Positions 44,789-53,967 are shown, counted from the first letter of the stretch. The stretch: DNA of 64,000 bases from an uncultured Caldilineaceae bacterium (GCA_951813625.1 CATOTS010000009.1:1-64000); one strand, 5' to 3'. Notes: a model not told the origin generated them from the sequence alone. Made by a program: numbers and translations.

Positions 44789-45640
44789 TCAGGCGACATC
44801 GCCCCAGCGTCGCGGATGGTCGGCGGGTGTTGGGGTAGGATCGGTCGGCGGGCGCAGGTTACTGCCGCACTGGTCGTTGAGGATCTCGGCAATATGTTGG
44901 GCGCGGCAGTCGACGCCTTCGCGGCTGAGTATGCCGTTGATGTGGGTCATACAGCTGACGTCACAGAGGACGACGGCGTCGGCGCCGCTTTGTTGGGCGT
45001 AGCGGGCCTTTGCCCTTCCCATTGCTGCGCTGATGCCACTGTTTTTGATGGCGAAGAGCCCGCCGAACCCGCAGCAGTCGTCGGCGTGGGGCAACTCGAC
45101 GAGTTCGAGGCCCTCTACACCGGCCAGCAGTTTGCGCGGCTGCTCGTCAACGCCCAGCTCGCGGTACAAATGGCAGCAGGGGTGGTAGGCTGCCTTGCCC
45201 TGGAGTTGGGCGCCGGTGCTCACCAGGCCAAGAACGTCGACCAGGAATTCAGTCAGCTCGAACGTTACCGCTGCCAGCCGCTGGGCCTGAATGGTCAGGT
45301 CCGGCTCGTTCGACTCCTGGAAGATCACTTCGTAGAAGTGGCTTGTCATGGTGGCGCAGCTGCCGGAGGGCGCGACGATGGCGTCGATTTCGCCGCTGTC
45401 GACGAGCGGCCCGAAGATCGAAATGAAGCGCCGCGCCAGTTTGCGCGCCTCGTTGCGGTAACCGGCGTTGAAGGCCGGCTGCCCGCAGCAGGTCTGCTCC
45501 TCAGGGAAAGAGACCTGGATGCCGTTTTTTTCCAACAGCTCGCAGGCAGCGATGCCTACGTTTGGGTAAAGCATGTCCACCATGCAGGTAACAAAGAGAG
45601 CGACGCGCTCGGGTCTTCTTTCAAAGGTGGCTTTGTGCAT
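44789..45640 (-). CDS. lutA: Lactate utilisation protein LutA (CCG-domain)
   Basis: A 283-aa protein with two cysteine-rich CCG domains: FVTCMVDMLYP with EEQTCCGQPAF, and HPCCHLYREL with DDCCGFGGLF. These bind Fe-S or heterodisulfide-type cofactors in the lactate-oxidising complex. Start chosen: ATG at 45640 (MHKATFERRP); a GTG at 45661 is possible. lutB follows after 87 nt. The C-terminal tail PPTDPTPTPADHP is extra to the family core. Confidence 0.92.
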   Translation of the reverse strand: MHKATFERRPERVALFVTCMVDMLYPNVGIAACELLEKNGIQVSFPEEQTCCGQPAFNAGYRNEARKLARRFISIFGPLVDSGEIDAIVAPSGSCATMTSHFYEVIFQESNEPDLTIQAQRLAAVTFELTEFLVDVLGLVSTGAQLQGKAAYHPCCHLYRELGVDEQPRKLLAGVEGLELVELPHADDCCGFGGLFAIKNSGISAAMGRAKARYAQQSGADAVVLCDVSCMTHINGILSREGVDCRAQHIAEILNDQCGSNLRPPTDPTPTPADHPRRWGDVA

Positions 45641-45748
45641 GGGATGGTCCGCTCTTGTCACTGCGTTGCGTAGTTGGAACCAGGCAAATGATGGCTCGAT
45701 GGTCTCTTGAAGGTCAATTGCGGCAAAAGCGACGGTCCGGAAACCAGT

Positions 45749-46978
45749 TCAGCTGCCCAGAAGCGCAAGTTCATTCTGCAAGGGCAGCGTCGTCAATTCC
45801 AGGCCGTCTTCGTGGACAATGCAGTTGACTTCGCTGCGGATGCCGAGCCCTTTTGGCTGACCGCTACCGTCGAAGTCGAGCCGGGGCAGGTAGATGCCGG
45901 GTTCGATCGTGAACATGACGCCGGGGATGAGGCTGCGACGGTCCTGCGTCTCAACGTTGTCGATGTTGACGCCGTTCCAATGGGTGGTCGGGCCCAGGCT
46001 GTGGCCGGTGCGGTGCAGGATGCCGTGGCCGAAGCCTGCTCCTTCGATGACGCGGCGAGCGGCGTCGTCTATTTCGTAGCCATGAACAGTCTGCCCGTTG
46101 TCAAGCCCCTGCCTGATGGCGGCGACGGCGGTGTCGCGCGCCTGCGCGACCACGTCAAAGACGCGCGGCAGCGCCGGCGGCGGCTCCTGGGCGCAGTAGG
46201 CGGTCCAGGTGATGTCGGCGTAGCAGTCGTCGGGGCGGTTGCGTTCCCTGGCCCAGAGGTCGATCAGCAGGGCATCGCCGCGGCGGATTGGGCTGTGCTG
46301 CTGGGCGCTGGGCGCGTAATGGGGCAGGGCGGCGTTGCCGTTGACGGCCACAATCGGGTCGTGGTCCCATTCCAGATCGGTGTCGCGGAAGCTGTCGACG
46401 ATCAGCTGCTGCACGCCGTACTCGGTGATCTCCTGCCCGGCGCGCAGGGCGGCGTCGACGAAGGCGAAGGCGGCGTCCTTGGCCGCCAGCATGTGGGCGG
46501 CGGCGCGCCGGTGGCTGTCAATCTGCTCTGAGGTGAGCACAGCCTGAACGAGCTGCACGAGGTCGGCGCTGCTGACGACGGTTGCGCCGCTGGCGGCGCG
46601 CACCAGCTCAAGCGTGCCGGCATCGACGTTGCTGACGTAGGGAATGGCGCAATTGGGGCTGTATTCCATGGCGATCCGGCTGGAGGAGCCGTGCGGCAGC
46701 AGGCGGCGCAGCTTTGCCTCAATCTCCTGCCAGCCGACGTAGAGGTGAACCGGCCCGGCCAGTTCGGGCGGCACCGTGCTGAATGCCGCCTGCTCGATGG
46801 CATGGACCAGCCATTGCGGCTCGCCCTCGGCAGGAATCCAAAGAAACCAGCGTCTTGTTCCGGTGTTTTCGATCCCTGCGACAGACGCGGCGATCGGATT
46901 CTGGCCGCGAAAGTCGTAGAGCAGCCATCCGGCCATGGCATGATCGCGCAGATAGTTGCGGACTTGTTCCAGTCTCAC
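45749..46978 (-). CDS. M24 metallopeptidase (Xaa-Pro aminopeptidase-like)
   Basis: A 409-aa peptidase with an N-terminal creatinase-type domain and a C-terminal pita-bread domain. The metal ligands are visible: Asp in LLIDLWARE, Asp in CYADITWT, His in HRTGHSLGP, Glu in FTIEPGIYL and Glu in GIRSEVNC. It probably removes an N-terminal residue before proline, or cleaves a dipeptide. The start is GTG at 46978; no Shine-Dalgarno is evident. It is on the same strand as lutA, about 100 nt upstream. Confidence 0.88.
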   Translation of the reverse strand: MRLEQVRNYLRDHAMAGWLLYDFRGQNPIAASVAGIENTGTRRWFLWIPAEGEPQWLVHAIEQAAFSTVPPELAGPVHLYVGWQEIEAKLRRLLPHGSSSRIAMEYSPNCAIPYVSNVDAGTLELVRAASGATVVSSADLVQLVQAVLTSEQIDSHRRAAAHMLAAKDAAFAFVDAALRAGQEITEYGVQQLIVDSFRDTDLEWDHDPIVAVNGNAALPHYAPSAQQHSPIRRGDALLIDLWARERNRPDDCYADITWTAYCAQEPPPALPRVFDVVAQARDTAVAAIRQGLDNGQTVHGYEIDDAARRVIEGAGFGHGILHRTGHSLGPTTHWNGVNIDNVETQDRRSLIPGVMFTIEPGIYLPRLDFDGSGQPKGLGIRSEVNCIVHEDGLELTTLPLQNELALLGS

Positions 46979-47313
46979 AGGAGGCCACGTTCCTGTGCCA
47001 GCGCGAACGCGCTCTTGGGCGGCGCACCGGCATCTAAAGGGTAAGCTACGGGGCTGAGCACGCAGTCATTATTCCATGAAGTGGCGAAACGGTCTAATTC
47101 ATGGCGGTCTTCAGGAAAGCCAAATCGGCTGATGGCGCAGACCAAATACAGGAAAGAAAGTTTCGTCTTTGAACGCTTACGCGCGGGAGGCATCCGTTTT
47201 TGCGTTCTGCTAGAACATATGTACAATAGAACCTGGATGGTTTGGTGCGCCTTTTTGAGCCTGCCGGACCGATTGATCATTTCGATTGCGAATTCCCCCA
47301 AGGAGGCTGTACA
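46979..47313. other. Divergent intergenic region between M24 peptidase and ssb
   Basis: No gene is supported. The right part holds the ssb promoter with its LexA-box-like site and the ribosome-binding site AGGAGG at 47301-47306. The left part would hold the M24 peptidase promoter on the minus strand; none is obvious. Confidence 0.55.
47200..47227 (+). promoter_or_regulatory. ssb promoter with LexA-box-like operator
   Basis: TTGCGT (47200-47205), a 16-bp spacer and TACAAT (47222-47227) form a plausible promoter. AGAACATATGTAC (47212-47224) covers the spacer and the -10. It matches GAAC-N4-GTTC at seven of eight positions and shares its core with the site upstream of lexA, so ssb is probably SOS-controlled. 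Confidence 0.55.
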
Positions 47314-47739
47314 ATGTACCAGCAGATCACATTAATAGGGAACCTGGGCCGCGACCCGGAGATGCGTTATGCGCCAAGCGGCGACCCCGTTACGAATTTC
47401 AGCGTCGCTACAAGCCGCGGATGGACAGGAGAGGACGGTCAGAGGCAGGAAAAGACCGTCTGGTTCAGGGTAACGGCGTGGCGACGGCTTGCGGAAACCT
47501 GTAATCAGTATCTGTCGAAAGGGAGACGGGTGCTTGTTGTGGGGGAGTTGGAGGAGCCCTATGTGTGGACGGACGAGAGCGGCACCTCACGCGCCTCGCT
47601 ACAAGTGACGGCGCGCACCGTGCAGTTCCTCAGTTCGCGCGCCGAGTCTGATGAGCAATCCGGCGGACAGCCTGTCTACTCCGATGGCGAGAGTGCTCCC
47701 AGTCCGGATGCCGGTAGCGATGTGGACGTTCGCTTTTGA
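47314..47739 (+). CDS. ssb: Single-stranded DNA-binding protein, copy 1
   Basis: A 141-aa SSB. The OB fold starts MYQQITLIGNLGRDPEMRY, then TNFSVATSRGW, VWFRVTAWRRLAETCNQYL and RVLVVGELEE. The C-terminal tail is Ser/Asp-rich and ends SDVDVRF, which lacks the conserved DDIPF tip used to recruit partner proteins. A strong AGGAGG precedes the ATG at 47314. It lies 123 bp upstream of a second ssb. Confidence 0.92.
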   Translation: MYQQITLIGNLGRDPEMRYAPSGDPVTNFSVATSRGWTGEDGQRQEKTVWFRVTAWRRLAETCNQYLSKGRRVLVVGELEEPYVWTDESGTSRASLQVTARTVQFLSSRAESDEQSGGQPVYSDGESAPSPDAGSDVDVRF

Positions 47740-47862
47740 TTGAGTATCCACGAGGTACCAGGTAGGCGCAGGCAAGGCACGGGTCGACGGGGCAATTCCT
47801 GACGCCGCCCGTTTCGCCAGCGCCGGTTCATCGAACATGAATTGAGGGAAGGAAGAGGCACA

Positions 47863-48297
47863 ATGTATCAACAGATTACACTAATCGGGAACCTGGGCCG
47901 TGATCCGGAGATGCGCTACACGCCCAGCGGCACGGCTGTCACAAACTTCAGCGTTGCCACCAGTCGATCGTGGACGGGCCAGGACGGACAGCGCCAGGAC
48001 AGGACCGTTTGGTTCCGCGTGGCTGCATGGGAACGACTGGCCGAAACCTGTAACCAGTACTTGACAAAAGGACAGCGGGTGCTGGTGGTTGGCGAAATGG
48101 AAGAGCCGAGCACATGGACCGACCGGGAGGGCAACACACGCGCCTCGCTGGAAGTCCGGGCGCGGACGGTCCGCTTCCTCAACACGCGCGCCGAGGGTGA
48201 AGCACTGGCACAGGCCGCGGGCCAGGGAGAGTCTTATGGCGGCGGCGCTTCTGCCGAGGGATCGGAACCTGGCGGCGAGGACGACATTCCGTTCTAG
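47863..48297 (+). CDS. ssb: Single-stranded DNA-binding protein, copy 2
   Basis: A 144-aa SSB closely similar to copy 1 (MYQQITLIGNLGRDPEMRY, VWFRVAAWERLAETCNQYL). It has a Gly-rich tail and the canonical acidic tip EDDIPF, so it is the version able to recruit repair and replication partners. The purine-rich GGAAGGAAGAGG precedes the ATG at 47863. The tandem arrangement suggests a local duplication with divergence of the tails. Confidence 0.93.
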   Translation: MYQQITLIGNLGRDPEMRYTPSGTAVTNFSVATSRSWTGQDGQRQDRTVWFRVAAWERLAETCNQYLTKGQRVLVVGEMEEPSTWTDREGNTRASLEVRARTVRFLNTRAEGEALAQAAGQGESYGGGASAEGSEPGGEDDIPF

Positions 48298-48438
48298 AGG
48301 TCTCTTGCCGCAAAACGCTGGCGCAAAGTGTGCGGCGCGTTCACCCCTCAACCGAATCGGCCGGGTTGTCAGGCGATAGACTCTGACAGGTCGGCCGTTC
48401 TTGCTTTTTGGCCTTCCGGCAGGTCAGGCTCGCGCCGC

Positions 48439-49494
48439 TCAAACAGTCACGGCCTGACCCTCGCGGGCGGACTGTTGCGCCGCGAGGAGGAAGCGCAGGA
48501 TGTCTCGGCCTTCGGCGCCAGTCAAGCGAGGTGGGTCCCCATTTTCAAGTGCGTCGATGAGATGGCGGGTGGCGTGGACGAAGCTCAACTCCCAGGCGAC
48601 CGGTAAATCGTCGAAGATTCGGGTCTTGCCGTCGCGGTATAGGATGAGGGGCGGCGCGTCAGCCAGCCGGCCATGCCCGCCGTTTATCCAGAGCACGCCC
48701 CTGGTTCCCGTGATTTCGACGCGGTCATCCTGCGCGTAGTGCCGGGTTTCGATCTCCAGCTGCGGCGAGTACACGACTTCCATCGAGCCGAGCCTGTTGT
48801 CGGGGAATTTCCACGATACGATTGCGGGCGTATCCAGAATGCGGCCCGGCATCAATTCCATCTTGCCGATCCAGGCATGCACCTCTTCCGCCAACCCCAT
48901 AAAGTGCCAGGCCAGCGCGAACTTGTGATGGCCGTCATCGAAAACCAACGGCCCGCCGCCGCACGTTTCAGGGTCGAAGCGCCAGGCCCAGGACGCGAGC
49001 GGCACGTGCCAGGCGTTGGGGCTGAATCCGGCATTGCTCTTGATGCGGATGGTCAAAGGATCGCCGATTTCGCCGGCGTCGATCAGTTCCTGCGCGCGCG
49101 TCACCGGCGGGTAGAAGAGGAAGTTTTCGTAGACGCGCAGGACTTTGCTGGCGGCCGCGGCGGCCGCCAGCATTTCATTGGCCTGTGCAAGGCTGAGCGC
49201 CATCGGCTTCTGGACGGAGACGTGTTTGCCGGCGGCGAATGCGTCGAGGGAAACGGGGTGGTGGAGGTGATGGGGCAACAGAATTTCGACCAGGTCGAGG
49301 TCGGGCAGAGCAAGAAGCTCGTGATGATGGCTGAAGATGCCGGAGGATGGTACGCCCCACGCGGCGGCGCGACTTTCGGCTCGATCTCTGTCGGTATCGC
49401 AGACGGCGACGATCTGCGCGCGCTTGTTCTGAAGGTATTCGATGGCATGCAGGTCGCTGATGCGGCCGGTTCCGACTATTCCGACGCGTAGCAT
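48439..49494 (-). CDS. Gfo/Idh/MocA-family oxidoreductase
   Basis: A 351-aa sugar dehydrogenase-like protein. The Rossmann motif VGIVGTGRISDLHAIEYL starts at residue 4. The catalytic lysine is in VSVQKPMALS, a variant of the usual EKP. The C-terminal domain has the expected HHKFALAWHFMG histidine region. It lies 45 nt downstream of a nucleotidyltransferase-like gene on the same strand. The substrate is unknown. Confidence 0.88.
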   Translation of the reverse strand: MLRVGIVGTGRISDLHAIEYLQNKRAQIVAVCDTDRDRAESRAAAWGVPSSGIFSHHHELLALPDLDLVEILLPHHLHHPVSLDAFAAGKHVSVQKPMALSLAQANEMLAAAAAASKVLRVYENFLFYPPVTRAQELIDAGEIGDPLTIRIKSNAGFSPNAWHVPLASWAWRFDPETCGGGPLVFDDGHHKFALAWHFMGLAEEVHAWIGKMELMPGRILDTPAIVSWKFPDNRLGSMEVVYSPQLEIETRHYAQDDRVEITGTRGVLWINGGHGRLADAPPLILYRDGKTRIFDDLPVAWELSFVHATRHLIDALENGDPPRLTGAEGRDILRFLLAAQQSAREGQAVTV

Positions 49495-49539
49495 AGCCTG
49501 GCAGTTGCCCCCAGTGGCGCGGGCTTGAGCGGGAACGGC

Positions 49540-50241
49540 TTACACGTCCTTCATTTCCAGACGGCCCAGGTAGATCAGGGACTCCAGGTCTTGCGCGGCT
49601 TCCGGCATGTAGCGGGCAACGCACTCCCGTGTCCGAGCCAGATCTTCATCGGCAGCGAGGCCGAGCATTTTCGAGAGGTCTGCGAGATCCTGCGCGCGCG
49701 AAGTCTCCAACTTCATGAGAACGAGATAGGGCAGGTCCAGGACCGGGAAGCCGGCCGCGTCGCGGCGCTTCTGTTGAAATGCATCGTCTATCCAGTTGAA
49801 TGGGATCAGGAGCAGGTCGATCTCAGTGCCGTCGGGAGCGTTCAACGTGAAGCCGGGGATCGACAGTTCAGAAGCCGGTTGAAAGCCTGCTCCTTGCAGC
49901 CGCGCCAGCGCCTCGTCTCCATCCTCGAAATGGACAAGGATGTCGAAATCTCTTGTCATGCGTTCTGGCATGTAGGCGCGTGTCGCCACTGCGCCGGCGA
50001 CCGCCCAACGGATCCCTTTCAGCAGGTCTCGAAGGTCGGGCCAGGCGTATCTCGCAGTTCGTTCGCGCAGAAACTGGGGTGCGCTGCCGGTGCCGGGCCC
50101 TTGGCGTCGCAGAGAGAGCGATAGGAGGAAGCGTCGTTTCTGTGCCGGGGTGAGTTGTCCATCAGCCGCGATTGCGGCGATGGCAGGCGGTACGTCTCCG
50201 GACTTGCGCTCGATGTCAATACACCTCCGTGCTTGTCGCAT
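49540..50241 (-). CDS. Nucleotidyltransferase-fold protein (AbiEii-like)
   Basis: A 233-aa protein with a minimal nucleotidyltransferase pattern: AVAGAVATRAYMPERMTRDFDILV (the Gly-rich helix and DFD acidic pair) and later GTEIDLLLI (third acid). Similar domains occur in AbiEii/MNT-type toxins and in unrelated enzymes. No antitoxin-like partner lies beside it. The first possible start, ATG at 50241, overlaps the preceding SDR gene by 26 nt and has no clear Shine-Dalgarno; a later internal start is possible. Confidence 0.65.
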   Translation of the reverse strand: MRQARRCIDIERKSGDVPPAIAAIAADGQLTPAQKRRFLLSLSLRRQGPGTGSAPQFLRERTARYAWPDLRDLLKGIRWAVAGAVATRAYMPERMTRDFDILVHFEDGDEALARLQGAGFQPASELSIPGFTLNAPDGTEIDLLLIPFNWIDDAFQQKRRDAAGFPVLDLPYLVLMKLETSRAQDLADLSKMLGLAADEDLARTRECVARYMPEAAQDLESLIYLGRLEMKDV

Positions 50242-50953
50242 AGAGATCGATGCGGTCGGCGTTGGCGCGCAGGGGCAGGCTGGCGGCGTAAAGGACGGTA
50301 GCTGCGATATCCTCGGCCTGCATCATCAGTTCGCGCGTCTCCTGCGGGGGCGGAACGGGGCGGCGGTCCAGCAATGGGGTGGCGGCGACGCCGGGATTGA
50401 TAACGCAGGCGCGCACGCCGTGGGGGTTGCCTTCCTCGTTGGTGATCTGGTTGAGGGCCTGCATCCCCATTTTGGCGCTGCTGTAGGCGATTCCGGCCAG
50501 CAGGCTGGGGAAGTTGGCGGCGCGCGAGGCGATATTGATGACGGTGCCGGCGCCGCGCGCCTTCATCTGTGGCAAAAGCAGGCTGGTGAAAAGGAAGGCG
50601 CTGACCAGGTTGACATCGACGACGACCTGAAAGTCAGCGGTGGTTGTGTCGACGATGGTGCGGTTGGGGACATTCGTACCGGCGTTGTTTACCAGCACGT
50701 CAATCGGACCGAATTCGGCGTCAACCTTGTCAACGGTGGCGCGGACCTGCGATTCGTCGCCCACATCGCAGGGGCAGACGAGGGTCCGGACACCGGATGG
50801 CTCGATGCGTTCCGCCAGGGCGCGCAGCATCGCCTCGCGGCGGGCAACCAGGGCCACATGCGCGCCCGCCTGTGCGAACTGCAGGGCTATCGCCTCGCCG
50901 AAGCCGCTGCTGGCGCCGGTGACCAGTACATTCTGACCGGACAGGCTGTTCAA
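50216..50953 (-). CDS. Short-chain dehydrogenase/reductase
   Basis: A 245-aa classical SDR: TGASSGFGEAIALQF, VNNAGTNVPN, and the catalytic Ser and Tyr-Lys in INIASRAANF and AYSSAKMGMQA. The start is TTG at 50953, supported by AAGGAGA 7 nt upstream. The IS701 element begins just beyond this ribosome-binding site. It cuts the gene from the Gfo/Idh gene with which it was probably in one operon. Confidence 0.9.
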   Translation of the reverse strand: MNSLSGQNVLVTGASSGFGEAIALQFAQAGAHVALVARREAMLRALAERIEPSGVRTLVCPCDVGDESQVRATVDKVDAEFGPIDVLVNNAGTNVPNRTIVDTTTADFQVVVDVNLVSAFLFTSLLLPQMKARGAGTVINIASRAANFPSLLAGIAYSSAKMGMQALNQITNEEGNPHGVRACVINPGVAATPLLDRRPVPPPQETRELMMQAEDIAATVLYAASLPLRANADRIDLYATSTEVY

Positions 50954-50965
50954 TTGCGTGTCTCC

Positions 50966-50969
50966 TTAG
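50966..50969. repeat. Target-site duplication TTAG, left
   Basis: TTAG borders the left end of the IS and is repeated at 52461-52464. The 4-bp duplication is typical of IS701-family insertions. Confidence 0.85.
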
Positions 50970-52460
50970 TACTACAACCGCATTTAAGGGGGTTGCAATA
51001 GGGAAGGAATGACAGAGAGTTGAGCGAGGCGTCTGCAGTGACATTGACGAGCTTGATGGCGTCTGGCGCGGCGCCAGAGGGACCAAGCCAGCCGTAAGGG
51101 GGGCGAACGAGGTGGCAAGGGCAAGGCGATTTCGAGCAGACGCCTGATTTCAGGCACGCTTAACTCGGCCAGAAAGGATTCAAGCCCCCCTTTTTCTGGT
51201 TGCGTCTGAGACGGAGCCAGGCGAGCCATACATGTGCCATCATCGAGAGTGTAATGTGTCGATACCAACTGGGCCAATAGCGCACCTGATAGTGGTCGAG
51301 GCCGGTTTCGCCTTTGGCCTCTTCGAAACACTGTTCAATGGTATAGCGGGTCGAGGCGACCTGGGCCAGAGTCAGCAGGGCAGTGTCAGGCGGCGCATTG
51401 GAGAGAAAGTAGGCGCATTCGTGCGGCTTGGTCAGCGAACGTCGCACCAGGAGCCAGCTGTCCCGTCCCGGCATCTGGTCTTGATTTTCCACGACCCGTT
51501 GGCAGGCCCAGTCGTAGATGCGAGCTCCTTTTTCCCCTGCTGCGACCTCCAGCCGTTGCCAACGGCTGTCAGGCCAGGATGCCACCACCGCGGGGATCCG
51601 TACCGGTCGTGCGCTTTCATCAAGAACGCGCGCTTTGAAAGGTTTGCGACCGTTTCCCTTCCAGGCAGGGACGCCTACCTCTGGACGCACCAGCCATACG
51701 CTGTTCTGGACCCCCACAGCAAACACATACCAACGACCACTTTCGGCCACCGCATATCGCAGCGCACGCGCCTCACCGTAGACCTCGTCTGCCGTCACCC
51801 AGCGCATCGGCACACCCAGCCGCCACGCATGGCGCAACATCGCAGCCGCCAGTTCAGACTTGGTGGCAAATCCGACGTCGGCAGGCACTTGCGCTTCTTT
51901 ACAGCGCTCTCTGTCCGCACACCAGTCCGCAGGCAGATAGAGCCGTCGGTCCAGAAAGGTATGTCCCTGCGTCGTCGCATAGGTCAGGAACACGCCCAAC
52001 TGACAGTTCTCCACCTTGCCTGCCGTTCCACTATACTGACGCTGTACGCCCGCCGATTTTACCCCCTTCTTGAGAAATCCCGTCTCGTCGACCACCCCGA
52101 TGCCTTCCGCATCGCCGAACCCCTCTATCACAAATCGCTGCAACGCATCTCGCACCGCTTCTGCATCCCACTTCGTCTTGTACAGCAATCGTTGCGTCGC
52201 ATCCGGCCTCTTGTCGCCCACCGCTTCTGCCAACTGCCAGCCATTCTTCCGTTCCACCGGCGACACCAACCCTTGCACATACTTCAACGCCTGCTGTTGT
52301 ACCTCTCTACGTCCAAACAACGAGGAAAACCGACTTTGAAACGCTTCAAATTCGTCCGCCCATTTGTCCAATTCGCTCAGTTCCATAGCTCCTCCGGCTC
52401 AGCTTGCTTGCTCTCATTATCGCCGAAGGAACCCTATCTTATCAATGTGCGGTTGTAGTA
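50970..52460 (-). mobile_element. Complete IS701-family insertion sequence
   Basis: A 1491-bp element with perfect 13-bp terminal inverted repeats (TACTACAACCGCA at 50970-50982 and its complement at 52448-52460) and a TTAG duplication on both sides. It carries one transposase gene. About 180 bp without a gene lie between the left end and the transposase stop. The intact ends, duplication and open transposase frame suggest a recent insertion. Confidence 0.92.
51160..52386 (-). CDS. IS701-family transposase
   Basis: A 408-aa DDE transposase of the IS701 (DDE_5) type. The likely catalytic acids are in IGVVDETGFLKKG, WVTADEVYGE and YTIEQCFEEAKGETGLDHYQVR (first part). The C-terminus is basic. 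GGAGGAG lies just before the ATG at 52386. The frame is intact, so the element may still be active. It is in the same orientation as the flanking genes. Confidence 0.93.
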   Translation of the reverse strand: MELSELDKWADEFEAFQSRFSSLFGRREVQQQALKYVQGLVSPVERKNGWQLAEAVGDKRPDATQRLLYKTKWDAEAVRDALQRFVIEGFGDAEGIGVVDETGFLKKGVKSAGVQRQYSGTAGKVENCQLGVFLTYATTQGHTFLDRRLYLPADWCADRERCKEAQVPADVGFATKSELAAAMLRHAWRLGVPMRWVTADEVYGEARALRYAVAESGRWYVFAVGVQNSVWLVRPEVGVPAWKGNGRKPFKARVLDESARPVRIPAVVASWPDSRWQRLEVAAGEKGARIYDWACQRVVENQDQMPGRDSWLLVRRSLTKPHECAYFLSNAPPDTALLTLAQVASTRYTIEQCFEEAKGETGLDHYQVRYWPSWYRHITLSMMAHVWLAWLRLRRNQKKGGLNPFWPS

Positions 52461-52464
52461 TTAG
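52461..52464. repeat. Target-site duplication TTAG, right
   Basis: The copy at the right end contains the stop codon of the flanking Gfo/Idh gene (TTA on the plus strand, TAA on the coding strand). Confidence 0.85.
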
Positions 52465-53786
52465 GCGTGGTTGAGTTTCAGAAGTTGATCGACTTCGACG
52501 GGCCGGCCGGAAGCGATGGAGTGGTTGGCCGCTATGCCCAGAAGAATTGATGCGGCGCCGTCAATGTGCGAGGCGGCGCGCGCAAATGGGTCTTCGGGCG
52601 GATCGGGATGGAAGATCTGCTCCAGCATAATTCGGTCACCTCCCCCATGTCCTCCAACGCCTTCGGGCACTTCCACGCTGTAGGGTGCAGCGTGCATGGG
52701 AAAAACCCAGATGTGTTTGCCACCGAAATCTGGCAGTGGGCTGCCGGCAGCGGGCAGGCTCTCCTCCTCTGCGGCCACGATGGTACGCCCAACGGCCTCG
52801 ATGGCCTCCACTTCGATGCGTCCGCGGTCGCCGGTGACGGCGGCGCGGTAGCCCTCCCAGGGACAGTAGGCGAGCAACGAATAGCTGAGAATGATGCCGT
52901 TGCGATAGCGGGCTGTGACGCTCATTGTGTCCTCGGCGGTGATGTTGTCGCCGAAAACGTTGCGGTCGCGCAGGTAACCGCTGTCGGCCTCGGCATTCAA
53001 GTAGAGGCCGCGCAGCGTGTCGTCGGATTCGAGGCTGATGGCGAACGGGTCGGCGGCGGCGGCCTCCTCGCCGGTATAGCGGTCGTAGCTGTAGCTTTCG
53101 CCACGCGCGGCCGCGTTTTCTCGTCCGTAGAAAAGCAGGTCGCCCTGGGCGTAGACAGTCTGCGGTATCGAGTCGATCCACCAGTTAATCAGGTCGAAGT
53201 GATGCGTGGACTTGTGCACGAGCAGGCCGCCGGACTTGTCCTTTTCGCGGTGCCAGCGACGAAAGTAGTCGGCGCCGTGGCGGGTATCCAGCACCCAGGA
53301 GAAGTCGACGTGGCGCGGGCGCCCGACCACGCCCTGCATGATCAGTTCGCGCACGGTCGTCGCGAGCGGAGCGTAGCGGTAGTTGAATGTGACGCGCAGC
53401 GAGCGGCCGGTCTGCTCGATCGTGTCGAAGATCTGGCGGGCCTTGGCGTCATCGGTGGTCATGGGTTTTTCGGTGATGGCGTCGCAACCCAGCTCCATGG
53501 CGCGGCAGATGTAGTGGTGATGTGTGGCATCCATCGTGGTGACGATGACGACGTCAGGCCTGGTTTCGGCGATCATGCGGTCGAAGTCGCGGGCGTGGTA
53601 GGTGGGCAAAGTCTCCGCGCCGCGTTGCCGGACCTGACTGTTGTACCAGTCCATGCGCGTCTGACTCAGGTCGCAGAGCGCGACCAGCTCGTTCCACTTT
53701 GCGAAGTCGCCCAGAATGGCGTGAATGTACATCCGGGCGCGCCCGCCGGCGCCGACGAGCGCGTAGCGGCGTTTGGGTGATGACAC
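52461..53786 (-). CDS. Gfo/Idh/MocA-family oxidoreductase with bacterial-type C-terminal domain
   Basis: A 441-aa dehydrogenase-like protein. The Rossmann motif is [16 protein letters not shown], the lysine motif is [10 protein letters not shown], and [18 protein letters not shown] forms the active-site histidine region. It is longer than classical Gfo/Idh proteins, like the sugar-degrading or glycosidase-type members. Start chosen: GTG at 53786 with AAGGA about 9 nt upstream; TTG at 53816 is the longer option. The stop codon abuts the IS. Confidence 0.85.
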   Translation of the reverse strand: MSSPKRRYALVGAGGRARMYIHAILGDFAKWNELVALCDLSQTRMDWYNSQVRQRGAETLPTYHARDFDRMIAETRPDVVIVTTMDATHHHYICRAMELGCDAITEKPMTTDDAKARQIFDTIEQTGRSLRVTFNYRYAPLATTVRELIMQGVVGRPRHVDFSWVLDTRHGADYFRRWHREKDKSGGLLVHKSTHHFDLINWWIDSIPQTVYAQGDLLFYGRENAAARGESYSYDRYTGEEAAAADPFAISLESDDTLRGLYLNAEADSGYLRDRNVFGDNITAEDTMSVTARYRNGIILSYSLLAYCPWEGYRAAVTGDRGRIEVEAIEAVGRTIVAAEEESLPAAGSPLPDFGGKHIWVFPMHAAPYSVEVPEGVGGHGGGDRIMLEQIFHPDPPEDPFARAASHIDGAASILLGIAANHSIASGRPVEVDQLLKLNHA

Positions 53787-53866
53787 GGGAGCGATCCTTT
53801 TCGATGGTGGGCACAATTCCCTTGTGTGTCTACCAAATCCATGCTAGATTTCTGATACAAATGTAC

Positions 53867-53872
53867 TATAAT
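53867..53872 (+). promoter_or_regulatory. Candidate -10 element of hicAB
   Basis: A perfect TATAAT in an AT-rich stretch about 100 bp upstream of hicA. No good -35 is seen at standard spacing. The surrounding 53817-53967 has no gene. Confidence 0.4.
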
Positions 53873-53967
53873 GTTAACGCTATTCTATGTAAACCTGCCG
53901 TTGTGAAGGGGCAAAGTACCAATACCAACCACCGCGTCTTGATTTTGCGATTGCTCCTATTGAAACT

